Below are positions 49,696 through 58,076 of a DNA stretch of 64,000 bases, in pieces (within the stretch, counting starts at the first letter, position 1; each line of letters begins with the position of its first letter). Origin of the DNA: Amycolatopsis sp. GM8 (GTDB lineage: Bacteria; Actinomycetota; Actinomycetes; Mycobacteriales; Pseudonocardiaceae); assembly GCF_021653975.1 (NCBI RefSeq), contig NZ_JAJKFK010000004.1, positions 370,936 through 434,935 on the forward strand, given 5' to 3'. The translations under genes were made by a program, and so were the position numbers. The notes below the pieces were generated by a model that was not told where the DNA came from, did not search any database, and worked only from the letters and a program-made list of their open reading frames with translations.

Positions 49696-50502
49696 TCAGT
49701 CCTCCGGCAGGGTCACGAAGTCGATCAGCCGCTCGACGGCACCGATGAGCGGGGTCTCCAGGTCGCGGAAGCTGGACACCGCGCCGAGCACCCGCTGCCA
49801 GCCTTCCCACGGCTCACCCCAGCCGAGCGCGGCGCAGATGCCTTCCTTCCACGGCAGCCCGCGTGGCACGACGGGCCATTCCCGGATGCCGACGGCGGCG
49901 GGCTTCACGGCCTGCCAGATGTCGACGTACGGGTGACCGGTGACCAGCACGTGCTCGTCGGTGATCGCGTCGACCAGCCTCGATTCCTTGCTGCCGGCGA
50001 CCAGGTGGTCGACCAGGACACCGAGCCGCCGCCCCGGTCCGGTGCCGAACTCGTCGATGCGCCCGGCGAGCACGTCCACCCCGTCGAGCGGTTCGACCAC
50101 CACGCCTTCGACGCGCAGGTCGTGTCCCCAGACGCGTTCGACCAGCTCGGCGTCGTGCTTGCCTTCGACCCAGATACGCGAGTCGCGGGCGGTGCGCGCC
50201 CGGAGGCCTTCGACCCGGACCGAGCCGGACGCGGAGATCGTGCGGGCCGGTTTCGCGACGGCTTGGGGCGGCACGAGCGTCACCGGTTTGCCGTCGAGCA
50301 GGAAGCCCGCGCGGCTGAGCGGGAACACCCGATGCTTGCCGCGGCGGTCCTCCAGCACGACGTTCCCGTACTCCAGCCGGACCACGGCGCCGCAGAACCC
50401 GCTGCCGGGTTCCTCGACCACCAAGCCGGGTTCGGCCGTGACCTCCGGGATCTTCCGCTTACGCGGCCCGGCGAACACGTCGTTATACGAATGGGAACGC
50501 AC
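49696..50502 (-). CDS. DUF3097 family protein
   Basis: About 268 residues, an actinobacterial conserved protein of unknown function. The N-terminal part is a small beta-rich domain (VVRLEYGNVVLEDRRGKHRVF). The middle reads IWVEGKHDAELVERVWGHDL, which resembles the VEGxxD strand of TOPRIM domains, followed by LGVLVDHL and VLVTGHPYVDIW as possible metal-binding acidic blocks. GTG at 50502 is 7 nt after TACCGT on the minus strand (50515-50510). It overlaps nothing and lies between NfeD and the MFS gene. TOPRIM similarity is my inference. Confidence 0.85.
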   Translation of the reverse strand: MRSHSYNDVFAGPRKRKIPEVTAEPGLVVEEPGSGFCGAVVRLEYGNVVLEDRRGKHRVFPLSRAGFLLDGKPVTLVPPQAVAKPARTISASGSVRVEGLRARTARDSRIWVEGKHDAELVERVWGHDLRVEGVVVEPLDGVDVLAGRIDEFGTGPGRRLGVLVDHLVAGSKESRLVDAITDEHVLVTGHPYVDIWQAVKPAAVGIREWPVVPRGLPWKEGICAALGWGEPWEGWQRVLGAVSSFRDLETPLIGAVERLIDFVTLPED

Positions 50503-50524
50503 GATCGCGACGGTAGCGCCGGAT

Positions 50525-51916
50525 TCACGCCCGGGTCGCGCCGCCACGCCGGGGCGCGAACACGAAGACGGCGACCACGGCGCCGGTCGCGACGAGTCCG
50601 GCCGCGACCCAGAACGCCAAGCGGTAGCCCGATGTAAGCGCTTCCAGTGAGCCACCGCGGGTCGCGGCCAGCACCGCCAGGGTGGACAGCCCCAACGCGC
50701 CACCGACCTGTTGCGTCGTGTTGAACAGCCCGGACGCCAGACCGGTGTCCTCGGGCCGCGCGTCGCTCATGCCCAGCGCCATCAGCGCCGGCATGGCGAG
50801 CCCGAAGCCGAATCCCAGCACCAGCATCGCGGGCAGCAGGTCGAGCACGTAGTACCCGTCGACGGGGATCCGGGCCAGCAGCGCGAGACCACCCGCCATC
50901 AGGACGAGACCGGTCAGCAGCACGGCCCGTTCGCCGAACCGGTGTGTGACCCGCGCCGACACGGCGAGCGAGACCACCGCGATCACGACGGCCACCGGGA
51001 GCATCGCGAGCCCGGTCTGTTCGGCGGAGAAGCCGAGTACCTGCCGCAGATACAGCACGACGAGGAACTGGAAACCGAACGCGGCCGAGACCAGCAGCAG
51101 CTGCACCACGTTCGCGCCGGAAAGCGTGCGGGAGGCGAACAACCGCAGTGGCAGCAAGGGGTTCGCCGTTCTGGCCTGCCGGAGGAGGAACGCGGCGAGC
51201 AGCACCAGGGACAGCGCACCGAGCAAGACCGAGCGGGCGCCGTCCATTTCGACGATCGCGTACACCCCGAGCATGAGGGCGACGGTGACCAGCGCGGCGC
51301 CGAGCACGTCCGCCCCGGCGCGCAGGCCGAGGCCCTTGTCCGCGTCGAGGACGCGGAGCGCGGCGAGGCCGGCCACGATCCCGATCGGCAAGTTGATCAG
51401 GAAGATCCAGTGCCAGCTGACCGCCTCGGTGAGCACCCCGCCGGCGACGCTGCCGATCGACCCGCCCGCGGCCTGCACGAAGCTGAACGCGCCGATCGCC
51501 TTCGCGCGGGCGCGGGCCTCGGGGAACAGGCCGACGATCATGCTCAGCACCACCGCGGACGAGGCCGCGCCGCCGATGCCCTGCAGGAACCGGGCAGCGA
51601 TGAGGATCCCGGAGTTCCAGGCCAGCCCGCACAGCAGCGACGCCACGGTGAACAGGGTCATCCCGGCGAGGAACACCCGGCGGCGGCCGGCGAGGTCACC
51701 GAGCCGGCCGGTGAGCAGCAGCAGCCCGCCGAACGCGATCAGGTACGCGTTGACCACCCAGGCGAGCCCGGCCTGGCTGAAGCCGAGATCGTCGCGGATC
51801 GACGGGAGCGCGACGTTCACTATCGTCTGGTCGAGCACGATCATCAGCGTCTGCGCGCACAGCACGGCCAGCGCGAGCCGTCGCCGCCGTTCGGTGCCGA
51901 GCCCTGTTTCAAGCAT
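50525..51916 (-). CDS. MFS transporter, DHA2 type
   Basis: About 463 residues, around 14 helices. DHA2 fingerprints: LDQTIVNVALPSIRDDLGFS in helix 1, motif A GRLGDLAGRRRVFLAG, GGVLTEAVSWHWIFLINLP (motif C region), GLASGLFNTTQQVGGALGLS near the C-terminus. Drug or metabolite efflux expected. ATG at 51916 with GGAGG 6 nt upstream. Divergent from an HxlR regulator; palindromes lie in the gap. Confidence 0.92.
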   Translation of the reverse strand: MLETGLGTERRRRLALAVLCAQTLMIVLDQTIVNVALPSIRDDLGFSQAGLAWVVNAYLIAFGGLLLLTGRLGDLAGRRRVFLAGMTLFTVASLLCGLAWNSGILIAARFLQGIGGAASSAVVLSMIVGLFPEARARAKAIGAFSFVQAAGGSIGSVAGGVLTEAVSWHWIFLINLPIGIVAGLAALRVLDADKGLGLRAGADVLGAALVTVALMLGVYAIVEMDGARSVLLGALSLVLLAAFLLRQARTANPLLPLRLFASRTLSGANVVQLLLVSAAFGFQFLVVLYLRQVLGFSAEQTGLAMLPVAVVIAVVSLAVSARVTHRFGERAVLLTGLVLMAGGLALLARIPVDGYYVLDLLPAMLVLGFGFGLAMPALMALGMSDARPEDTGLASGLFNTTQQVGGALGLSTLAVLAATRGGSLEALTSGYRLAFWVAAGLVATGAVVAVFVFAPRRGGATRA

Positions 51917-51994
51917 CTGACCTCCAAGAGGACACGATCTGTAACAGTGCTCATCGTCTGTGCCTGTGCGATGCTGGGGAAGAAGGCAGTTTCG

Positions 51995-52017
51995 TGTGCC
52001 ACCGGCACATCGATGTG
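51995..52017. promoter_or_regulatory. Overlapping palindromes in the HxlR/MFS gap
   Basis: TGTGCC-acc-GGCACA (51995-52009) overlaps the perfect 12-bp palindrome CACATCGATGTG (52006-52017), 26 bp before the HxlR start. A separate CTGTaACAG (51939-51947) lies closer to the MFS start. These are likely HxlR operators. Confidence 0.55.
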
Positions 52018-52042
52018 ACCGTCCAGCTCGGGAAGGTGCGCT

Positions 52043-52417
52043 GTGACCCAGACCACGGTGGAGACCGCGAGCAGGCTCGCCGAGGCCTGCCCGATCGTCG
52101 AGGTGCTCGACCACGTCGCGGGCAAGTGGAGCGTCGGCATCATCGTCGCCGCGGCCGACGGGCCGATCCGCTTCACCGAACTGGAGCGCGCGGTCGACGG
52201 CATCAGCCGCCGGATGCTGACGCTCACCCTGCGCAAGCTGGAGCGCGACGGGCTGCTCGTCCGCACCGTGTATCCAACGGTGCCGCCGAAGGTCGAGTAC
52301 ACGCTGACCGAGATGGCCCGCGAGCTGTACTCGTCCTTGCGGGGCCTGCTCGACTGGGCCGAACGTCACCGGGGCGAGATCGCGCAGGCGCGTGCCGCGT
52401 ACGACGTGAAGAGTTAG
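52043..52417 (+). CDS. HxlR family transcriptional regulator
   Basis: About 124 residues, winged HTH of the HxlR type: CPIVEVLDHVAGKWSVGII opens the fold, with FTELERAVDGISRRMLTLTLRKLERDGLLVR as the recognition region. GTG at 52043 follows GGGAAGG. The divergent DHA2 pump is the probable target. A 4-bp convergent overlap with the APH-like gene at its 3' end. Confidence 0.92.
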   Translation: MTQTTVETASRLAEACPIVEVLDHVAGKWSVGIIVAAADGPIRFTELERAVDGISRRMLTLTLRKLERDGLLVRTVYPTVPPKVEYTLTEMARELYSSLRGLLDWAERHRGEIAQARAAYDVKS

Positions 52418-53265
52418 AGACTCGCGGCGAGCGCGAGCATCCGGTCGGCGTAGTCGGACGATCCGTCGCGGCGCAGCGGGCGGATCGCGAGAAGCACGGC
52501 GAGGGCGCGGCACCAGCGGGCGACGCGGTCCGCGGGTTGCGACGGCAGCGCGGCGATGGCGTCGTCGAACTCGCGGTCGGAGCGCAACACCCAGTCCACG
52601 GCGTCGAAGGCAGGGTCACCTACGCACGGGCGCGGGTCGATGACGTAGAGACCGTCCGAGCCGGCGAGGACGTTGCCTGGGTGCAGGTCCCCGTGCACGA
52701 GCGCGCGCGGGCCGTCGGCCGCCAGCTCCAGCGACGCGGCCCGTGATGCCGCCATCAGACGTGGTTCGATCACGCCTTCGGCCGCGCGGTCGGCGAGGTC
52801 GAACATGAAGGTGACGCGGTCGGTGAGGGTCGGGAACCCGTCGGGCGCCGGGACGGCGTGCAACTGCGGCAAGAGCGCGTCGATCTCGGCGTGAGTCCAG
52901 CCGCGTTCGGTGAGCGGCGTGCCGGGCTCGACGCCCGCCAGGAGGATCGCGCCCGCGTCGAGATCCGTGTCGAGGACGTCCACCACGCGCGGGCAGTCCC
53001 GCCAGGCGCGCAGGGCGGCCGCTTCGGTCGCCGCGATGTCGCGTTCCGGGGTTAGTTTCAGCACCGCCAGCTCGCCGTGATCGTTGCGGCACAACAAGGT
53101 CCGGCTGGTGTTTCCGGCGGCGGCCCGTTCGATTCTCAGGCCCCAGCGCCGCGTCAGCTTCTCGACGAGATCGGGCAGTCCGTCGCACCAGGCGCTGACT
53201 CCGGGACCGAACCGGTCGACGAGCCGGGCGCGCGCTTCGTCGTCGAGGATCAGAACAGCGGCCAC
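52414..53265 (-). CDS. APH(6)/hydroxyurea-kinase-like phosphotransferase
   Basis: About 283 residues. Pattern of the APH_6_hur group (streptomycin 6-kinase and hydroxyurea kinase relatives): RFGPGVSAWCDGLPDLVEKLTRRW, then GNTSRTLLCRND, AVLKLTPE, the catalytic loop LVHGDLHPGNVL (Brenner-type H-G-D-x-H) and YVIDPRPCVGDPAFD (DxD-like metal site). It would phosphorylate an aminoglycoside or another hydroxylated small molecule. GTG start at 53265 lies 16 nt inside the SCO1664-like gene, so it is coupled to it. Resistance is possible but untested. Confidence 0.82.
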   Translation of the reverse strand: MAAVLILDDEARARLVDRFGPGVSAWCDGLPDLVEKLTRRWGLRIERAAAGNTSRTLLCRNDHGELAVLKLTPERDIAATEAAALRAWRDCPRVVDVLDTDLDAGAILLAGVEPGTPLTERGWTHAEIDALLPQLHAVPAPDGFPTLTDRVTFMFDLADRAAEGVIEPRLMAASRAASLELAADGPRALVHGDLHPGNVLAGSDGLYVIDPRPCVGDPAFDAVDWVLRSDREFDDAIAALPSQPADRVARWCRALAVLLAIRPLRRDGSSDYADRMLALAASL

Positions 53266-54053
53266 GGGATGGCGCGCCAGTCGTCGCCCGGCTCCGGGAA
53301 CACTCCCGCCGCCAGCAGGGCCTCGGCGCGGTCCGCGATAGCCTCGATTTCCAGGCCCGTCAGGTGGGTGGCCAGCTCCTCGCCCAGGGAACCGTAGATC
53401 TTCTCCGGCAGCGCGCGCAGTTTCTCCACCGCCTCGCCCGGCAGCGGCTCCCCGATCCAGCCCCACAGCACGGTCCGCAGCTTCGGCTCGACGTGCAGGC
53501 AGATGCCGTGGTCCACGCCGTAGATCCGGCCGTCGGTGCCGGCGAGCACGTGCCCGCCCTTGCGGTCGGTGTTGTTCGCGATGATGTCGAGGATCGCGAG
53601 GTCCCGCACACCGGGGTGGTCGGCGTGGGTCAGCACCGCGGGGTCGCCGAGCCGGTCGTGCGCGTGCAGCACGACGCGCCAGTCCGGCGGCACGTCCGCC
53701 GGCGCGCGCACGTCGATCAGCTCCTCCTCGGACGTCTCGATCCACAGCTGCACCATGCCCACGCCGAACGGGCCGTCGCGCAGGACCGTCGGCGGGATGC
53801 TGCCGAGACCGGACGCGTCGGACAGCAGGTAGGTCGCGACCTCGCGGCCGGCGAGCGTGCCGTCCGGGAAGTCCCACAGCGGGCGCTCCCCGTTGACCGG
53901 CTTGTACACGGCGTTGGCGCACATGCCGTCGAGCTCGACCGAGCAGTACAGGGTGACGTTGGACGCGTCCACCAGCCGGCCCTCGACGTCCAGCTTGCCG
54001 TGGGCGATCAGGTGTTTCGCGGCGGGATCGGTGGGCTTCGGGGATTCGGGCAC
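53250..54053 (-). CDS. SCO1664 family protein (PI3/4-kinase-like fold)
   Basis: About 267 residues, matching the actinobacterial SCO1664 family (TIGR03843): VYKPVNGERPLWDFPDGTLAGRE, LAILDIIANNTDRKGGHVL and GVDHGICLHVEPKLRTVLWGW, which are kinase-like active-site blocks (lysine, DxxxxN and DHG). Function unproven; possibly a phosphotransferase. As far as I recall, in Streptomyces the family sits next to mshC and DUF3090. Here it is 5 bp after the DUF3090 gene and is followed by the APH-like gene instead. Confidence 0.9.
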   Translation of the reverse strand: MPESPKPTDPAAKHLIAHGKLDVEGRLVDASNVTLYCSVELDGMCANAVYKPVNGERPLWDFPDGTLAGREVATYLLSDASGLGSIPPTVLRDGPFGVGMVQLWIETSEEELIDVRAPADVPPDWRVVLHAHDRLGDPAVLTHADHPGVRDLAILDIIANNTDRKGGHVLAGTDGRIYGVDHGICLHVEPKLRTVLWGWIGEPLPGEAVEKLRALPEKIYGSLGEELATHLTGLEIEAIADRAEALLAAGVFPEPGDDWRAIPWPLF

Positions 54054-54058
54054 GGCCG

Positions 54059-54634
54059 CTAGTCCCCGGCCAGGTCGGTCTCGCGGCGGTAGCCGTTCTG
54101 CCGCGGGCAGATGTGGCCGGCCGGGTCGAGCGGTTCACCGCACAGCGGGCACGGTTTGCGCCCCGCGTTGACGACCCGGTCAGCGCGCTCGGCGAACGCG
54201 CGGGCCGCGGCGGGCGAGAGGAACACACGCACCGCGTCGGGGCCCTCTTCGGTGTCGTCGAGCACGACCGTCTCGTCGACCTCGCCCTCGGTCATCGCGA
54301 GCAACTCGACCACGACGGCTTTGCTTTCGGCGTCCCAGCCCAGGCCCATCGTGCCGACGCGGAACTCCTCCTCGACCGGCACGGTGAGCGGGTCGACGTC
54401 GACCAGCTCGTCCGGGACCTCGTCGGGCACATCGGCGCCGAACCGGCTGGCCACCTCCTCCAGCAGCGAGGCGAGACGCTCGGCGAGCACCGCGACCTGC
54501 TGTTTTTCGATGGTGACGCTGATGGTGCGGACATCCTCGGACGCCTGCAGGTAGAAAGTGCGGTCTCCTGGCTCCCCGACGGTCCCTGCGACGAACCGGT
54601 CGGGCTGGCGGAAGACGTGGATTACACGAGCCAT
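54059..54634 (-). CDS. DUF3090 family protein
   Basis: About 191 residues. N-terminus MARVIHVFRQPDRFVAGTVG and a C-terminal zinc-ribbon-like segment CPLCGEPLDPAGHICPRQNGY (C-x2-C ... C) are family hallmarks. Unknown function, typical neighbour of SCO1664 and mycothiol genes in actinobacteria. ATG at 54634. It is the first gene of the three-gene minus-strand operon. Confidence 0.92.
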   Translation of the reverse strand: MARVIHVFRQPDRFVAGTVGEPGDRTFYLQASEDVRTISVTIEKQQVAVLAERLASLLEEVASRFGADVPDEVPDELVDVDPLTVPVEEEFRVGTMGLGWDAESKAVVVELLAMTEGEVDETVVLDDTEEGPDAVRVFLSPAAARAFAERADRVVNAGRKPCPLCGEPLDPAGHICPRQNGYRRETDLAGD

Positions 54635-54908
54635 GGCACCCTCGACCCTAAGCCACCACACCATGATCGGCATCCGCCGCCCCAAGGAACACATGAATGT
54701 CACTTGCTTGCCGGTGCGGGTAGCGGAACCCGAGGCGGCCCCTCGCTCCGGGATCGCCTCCTCATGTATGCCAATACACCACGTCGGCGCTGTCCTCGCG
54801 AGGAACCACCTCAGAACCCGCGGCGGTGCAAGGTGACGGCCTGGTGAAAGCGGCTCACGCCGCTGATGTGGAGCCGGTCACCCTCGCCTGCCGACTAGAG
54901 TGCGGCTG
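54635..54908. other. Non-coding divergent gap
   Basis: The 274-bp gap between the DUF3090 and S9 peptidase genes has the 10-bp palindrome CCTCGCGAGG (54794-54803), a short hairpin AGCGGC-TCAC-GCCGCT (54849-54864) and a -10-like TAGAGT (54896-54901) for the peptidase. A 22-codon open frame starts at 54768 but lacks a ribosome site. I see no tRNA or riboswitch. Confidence 0.5.
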
Positions 54909-56822
54909 GTGCCTCGAACCTCACCGTATGGGACCTGGAGCTCACCGATCAGTGCGGCGGACGCCGCGGCGGCCGGGGGCGGTGCGCAGTGGCTCGACGT
55001 GGTCGACGGCCAGGTGTGGTGGGCGGAAGCGCGACCGGCCGAGGGCGGGCGGCTCGCGCTGGTCCGGGCCGACGGCACCGAAATGCTCCCCGCACCCTGG
55101 AACGCCCGGAACCGCCTGCACGAATACGGTGGCCGCCCCTGGCTGGTGATCGGCCGGTCCCTGTACTTCACGCACTGGGACGACCAGCGCGTCTACCTCC
55201 GCGACCTGGACACCGGCGACGTTTCACCCGTAACCCCGGAACCCGCGACACCACAAGGAGTCCGCTTCGGCGACCTCCGCCGCGGCACCGGCGGTGAGGT
55301 GTGGGCGGTCCGCGAAACGAGCACCGGGCCGCGGCGTACCGACGTCCGCCGCGATCTGGTCGCGTTCGCGTACAGCGAAATCCGGACGCTCGCCGCGAGC
55401 CACCATTTCCTGACCGCACCACAGCTGTCGCCGGACGGGCGGCATGCCGCGTGGCTCGGCTGGAACCATCCCGCGATGCCGTGGGACGAAACGGAACTCT
55501 GCGTGGCCGAGGTGCGACTCGACGGCACCTTCGGCCCGCACCGGGTACTCGCCGGCGGCGCCGGGGTTTCGGTGTGCCAGCTGGAATGGGAGTCCCCGTC
55601 GAACCTGCTCGCGCTCGCCGACCCGGACGGCTGGTGGAACCTGCACCGCATCGCGCTCGACGGCACCACCGCGAACCTGGCGCCGGTGGCGCGGGAACTC
55701 GGTGGCGCGCTGTGGAAGAACGGCTCGCGCTGGTTCGTGCCGCTGGGCGAGGGCCGGTACGCGATCCTCGACTCGGGGCGGCTCGCCGTGCTGGACGAGC
55801 ACGCGGGCACGGTCACCGGTGGCGCGCCGGAGCTGACGCACTGGGCGCAGGCGCTCGCCGCGGTCGACGGCGGGGTCGCGGGCATCGCGTCCGGCGCGGA
55901 CCGGGAAACCGCTGTCGTGCAAGTGAATCTCGCGTCCGGCGAGGTCACCACGATCGCCCCGGGCGCGGAGGCGCCGCCCGCGCCGTATCTGCCGACGCCG
56001 GAAGAGCGGGTGTTCACCGGCCCGGACGGCGAGCGGATCCCGGCCTACCTCTACCCGCCTGCCAACGCCGATTTCGTGGCGCCGGACGGGGAACTGCCGC
56101 CGTATGTCGTGCATGTCCACGGCGGGCCGACCGGCCGCAACTTCCCGGTCCTCGACCTGAACTTCGCGTACTTCACCAGCCGCGGCATCGGGGTGGTGGC
56201 CGTCAACTACGGCGGCTCCACCGGGTACGGCCGCGCGTACCGCGAGCGGCTGCGGGAACAGTGGGGCGTCGTCGACATCCGCGACTGCGTCACGGTGGCC
56301 CGGGCGCTCGTCGCCGAGGGGCTCGCCGATCCGGACCGGCTGGCGATCCGCGGCGGCAGCGCGGGCGGGTTCACCTCCGCCGCCGCCATGACGACCGAGC
56401 GCACGTTCGGCGCGGGCACGATCAAGTACCCGATCCTCGACCTGGCCGGCTGGACCGGTGCGGACGGCGAAACCCACGACTTCGAGTCCCGCTATCTCGA
56501 CGGGCTCGTCGGGCCACTGCCCGAGACCCATCAGCGTTACGCCGAGCGCTCCCCCATCACCCACGCGCACGAACTCGCCGGGCCGGTGCTGTTCCTGCAG
56601 GGCCTCGACGACCAGATCTGCCCTCCGGACCAGGCCGACCGGTTCGTGAAATCCTTGCGCGGCAAGGGAATCCCGCACGCGTACCTAACCTTCGAAGGCG
56701 AGCAGCACGGCTTCCGCAAGGCGGAGACGATCATCGCCGCGCTCGAGGCCGAACTGTCGTTCTACGGCCAGGTGTTCGGGTTCGACACCCCGGGCGTGCC
56801 GAAGCTGGAGCTGCGCCGGTGA
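54909..56822 (+). CDS. S9 family (prolyl oligopeptidase-type) peptidase
   Basis: About 637 residues: an N-terminal beta-propeller (about 1-380) and a C-terminal alpha/beta-hydrolase with RGGSAGGF (Ser nucleophile), DDQICPP (Asp) and GEQHGFRK (His), plus the oxyanion-region HVHGGPTGRNF. Acts as a dipeptidyl or oligopeptidase in the cytoplasm. The GTG at 54909 is 7 nt after TAGAGT (54896-54901), giving a leaderless mRNA; a GTG at 54900 is an alternative. Its stop overlaps the carboxypeptidase gene start (GTGA). Confidence 0.91.
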   Translation: MPRTSPYGTWSSPISAADAAAAGGGAQWLDVVDGQVWWAEARPAEGGRLALVRADGTEMLPAPWNARNRLHEYGGRPWLVIGRSLYFTHWDDQRVYLRDLDTGDVSPVTPEPATPQGVRFGDLRRGTGGEVWAVRETSTGPRRTDVRRDLVAFAYSEIRTLAASHHFLTAPQLSPDGRHAAWLGWNHPAMPWDETELCVAEVRLDGTFGPHRVLAGGAGVSVCQLEWESPSNLLALADPDGWWNLHRIALDGTTANLAPVARELGGALWKNGSRWFVPLGEGRYAILDSGRLAVLDEHAGTVTGGAPELTHWAQALAAVDGGVAGIASGADRETAVVQVNLASGEVTTIAPGAEAPPAPYLPTPEERVFTGPDGERIPAYLYPPANADFVAPDGELPPYVVHVHGGPTGRNFPVLDLNFAYFTSRGIGVVAVNYGGSTGYGRAYRERLREQWGVVDIRDCVTVARALVAEGLADPDRLAIRGGSAGGFTSAAAMTTERTFGAGTIKYPILDLAGWTGADGETHDFESRYLDGLVGPLPETHQRYAERSPITHAHELAGPVLFLQGLDDQICPPDQADRFVKSLRGKGIPHAYLTFEGEQHGFRKAETIIAALEAELSFYGQVFGFDTPGVPKLELRR

Positions 56823-57694
56823 ACGCCCTGCACGCCGGGGACACGGTCGCGCTGGTCACGCCCGCCGGTCCGGTCCGGCCGGAGCTGCTGGACCAGGCGA
56901 CTGCCGCGCTGGAGGGCTGGGGCCTGACGGTCAAGCGGTTCGCGTCGGCCGGGAACCAGCACCCGGTGTTCCGCTATCTCGCCGACACCGACGAGCGCCG
57001 TGCGGCCGACTTCCAGACCGCGTGGCTGGATCCCGCGGTGTCCGCGGTGATCTCCGCCCGCGGCGGGTACGGCACGCAGCGGATGCTCGACCTGCTCGAC
57101 TGGGACGCGTTGCGGGCGGCCGGGCCGAAGGTCTTCACCGGCTCCAGCGACGTCACCGCACTGCATCAGGCGATCGCGGCGCGGCTCGGCCTGCCGACGG
57201 TGTTCTCGCCCATGCCCGGCGGTTCCCTGTGGGACGACGGGTCATCCGCTCACCTGCACCGCGTGCTGTTCGACCCGGCGGCACCGGTCGTCGTCCACGC
57301 ACCGGAAGCGCTGGTCCCGGGAACGGCTGAGGGAACGACCACCGGCGGCAACCTGAGCCTGCTCGCGGCGGGCGTCGGCACCCCCGAACACCGCGCGCCC
57401 GCGGGTGCGATCGCGATCCTCGAGGACGTCGCCGAGGCCCCGTACCGCCTGGACCGGATGCTGACCCAACTGCTGCGCGGCGGCTGGTTCGCGGGTGTCA
57501 CCGGGATCGTGCTCGGCTCATGGACCCGTTGTGGCGACCTGGATGTGGTGCGGTCGGTGATGCTCGACCGGCTCGCGCCGCTCGGGGTGCCGGTGCTGTG
57601 GGAGGCCGGGTTCGGGCATCTGCCCGGCTCGGTGACCATTCCGCTCGGCGTGCCCGCCACCATCGACGGCCGGACGCTGACCTGTGGATCCTGA
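56819..57694 (+). CDS. LD-carboxypeptidase (S66)
   Basis: About 291 residues, LdcA/MccF-type fold. Nucleophile region FTGSSDVTALH (Ser), SARGGYGTQRML, the Glu in AILEDVAEAPYRLDRML and the His in GFGHLPGSVTIPLG form the S66 catalytic set. It cleaves the L-D bond in muropeptides (recycling) or inactivates microcin-like compounds. The GTG at 56819 overlaps the S9 gene stop, so the two peptidases are coupled. Confidence 0.93.
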   Translation: MNALHAGDTVALVTPAGPVRPELLDQATAALEGWGLTVKRFASAGNQHPVFRYLADTDERRAADFQTAWLDPAVSAVISARGGYGTQRMLDLLDWDALRAAGPKVFTGSSDVTALHQAIAARLGLPTVFSPMPGGSLWDDGSSAHLHRVLFDPAAPVVVHAPEALVPGTAEGTTTGGNLSLLAAGVGTPEHRAPAGAIAILEDVAEAPYRLDRMLTQLLRGGWFAGVTGIVLGSWTRCGDLDVVRSVMLDRLAPLGVPVLWEAGFGHLPGSVTIPLGVPATIDGRTLTCGS

Positions 57695-58076
57695 AACCCG
57701 GTTCGCCGCCGCCCGCGTCGCGCGGCTCGCCACCGCCGACGCCGCGGGCGTGCCGCATCTGGTGCCGGTGACGTTCGCACTCGACGGCGGCGAGATCGTG
57801 TTCGCGGTCGACCACAAACCCAAGCGCGGCACCGACCTCCGGCGACTGCGCAATATCGCCGCCAACCCGGCGGTCAGCTTCCTCGCCGACTTCTACGACG
57901 AGGACTGGGCGCGCCTGTGGTGGGTCCGCGCCGACGGCGTCGCCCGCATCCTCGACTCGTCACCGGGCGCGGTGGAAGCCTTGCGGGCCAAGTATTCCCA
58001 GTACCGCGAGCGCCCACCGGAAGGTCCGGTGGTGCGCACCGCGGTCACGTCGTGGCGGAGCTGGTCGGGGGCGTGA
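57684..58076 (+). CDS. PPOX-class flavin/F420-dependent oxidoreductase (Rv0121-like)
   Basis: About 130 residues, split beta-barrel of the pyridoxamine-oxidase type. The N-terminus ARVARLATADAAGVPHLVPVTF, HKPKRGTDLRRLRNI and the C-terminal WRSWSGA are typical of the TIGR03668 (Rv0121) group, probably F420- or FMN-binding. GTG at 57684 overlaps the carboxypeptidase gene by 11 bp, and the 3' end overlaps convergent mptB by 32 bp. Confidence 0.88.
   Translation: MDPETRFAAARVARLATADAAGVPHLVPVTFALDGGEIVFAVDHKPKRGTDLRRLRNIAANPAVSFLADFYDEDWARLWWVRADGVARILDSSPGAVEALRAKYSQYRERPPEGPVVRTAVTSWRSWSGA

Noticed and set aside
54768-54836. 22-residue open frame in the DUF3090/S9 gap
   Set aside because: No ribosome binding site, no recognisable leader-peptide motif, and it lies inside a likely promoter and 5' region; I cannot support it as a gene.
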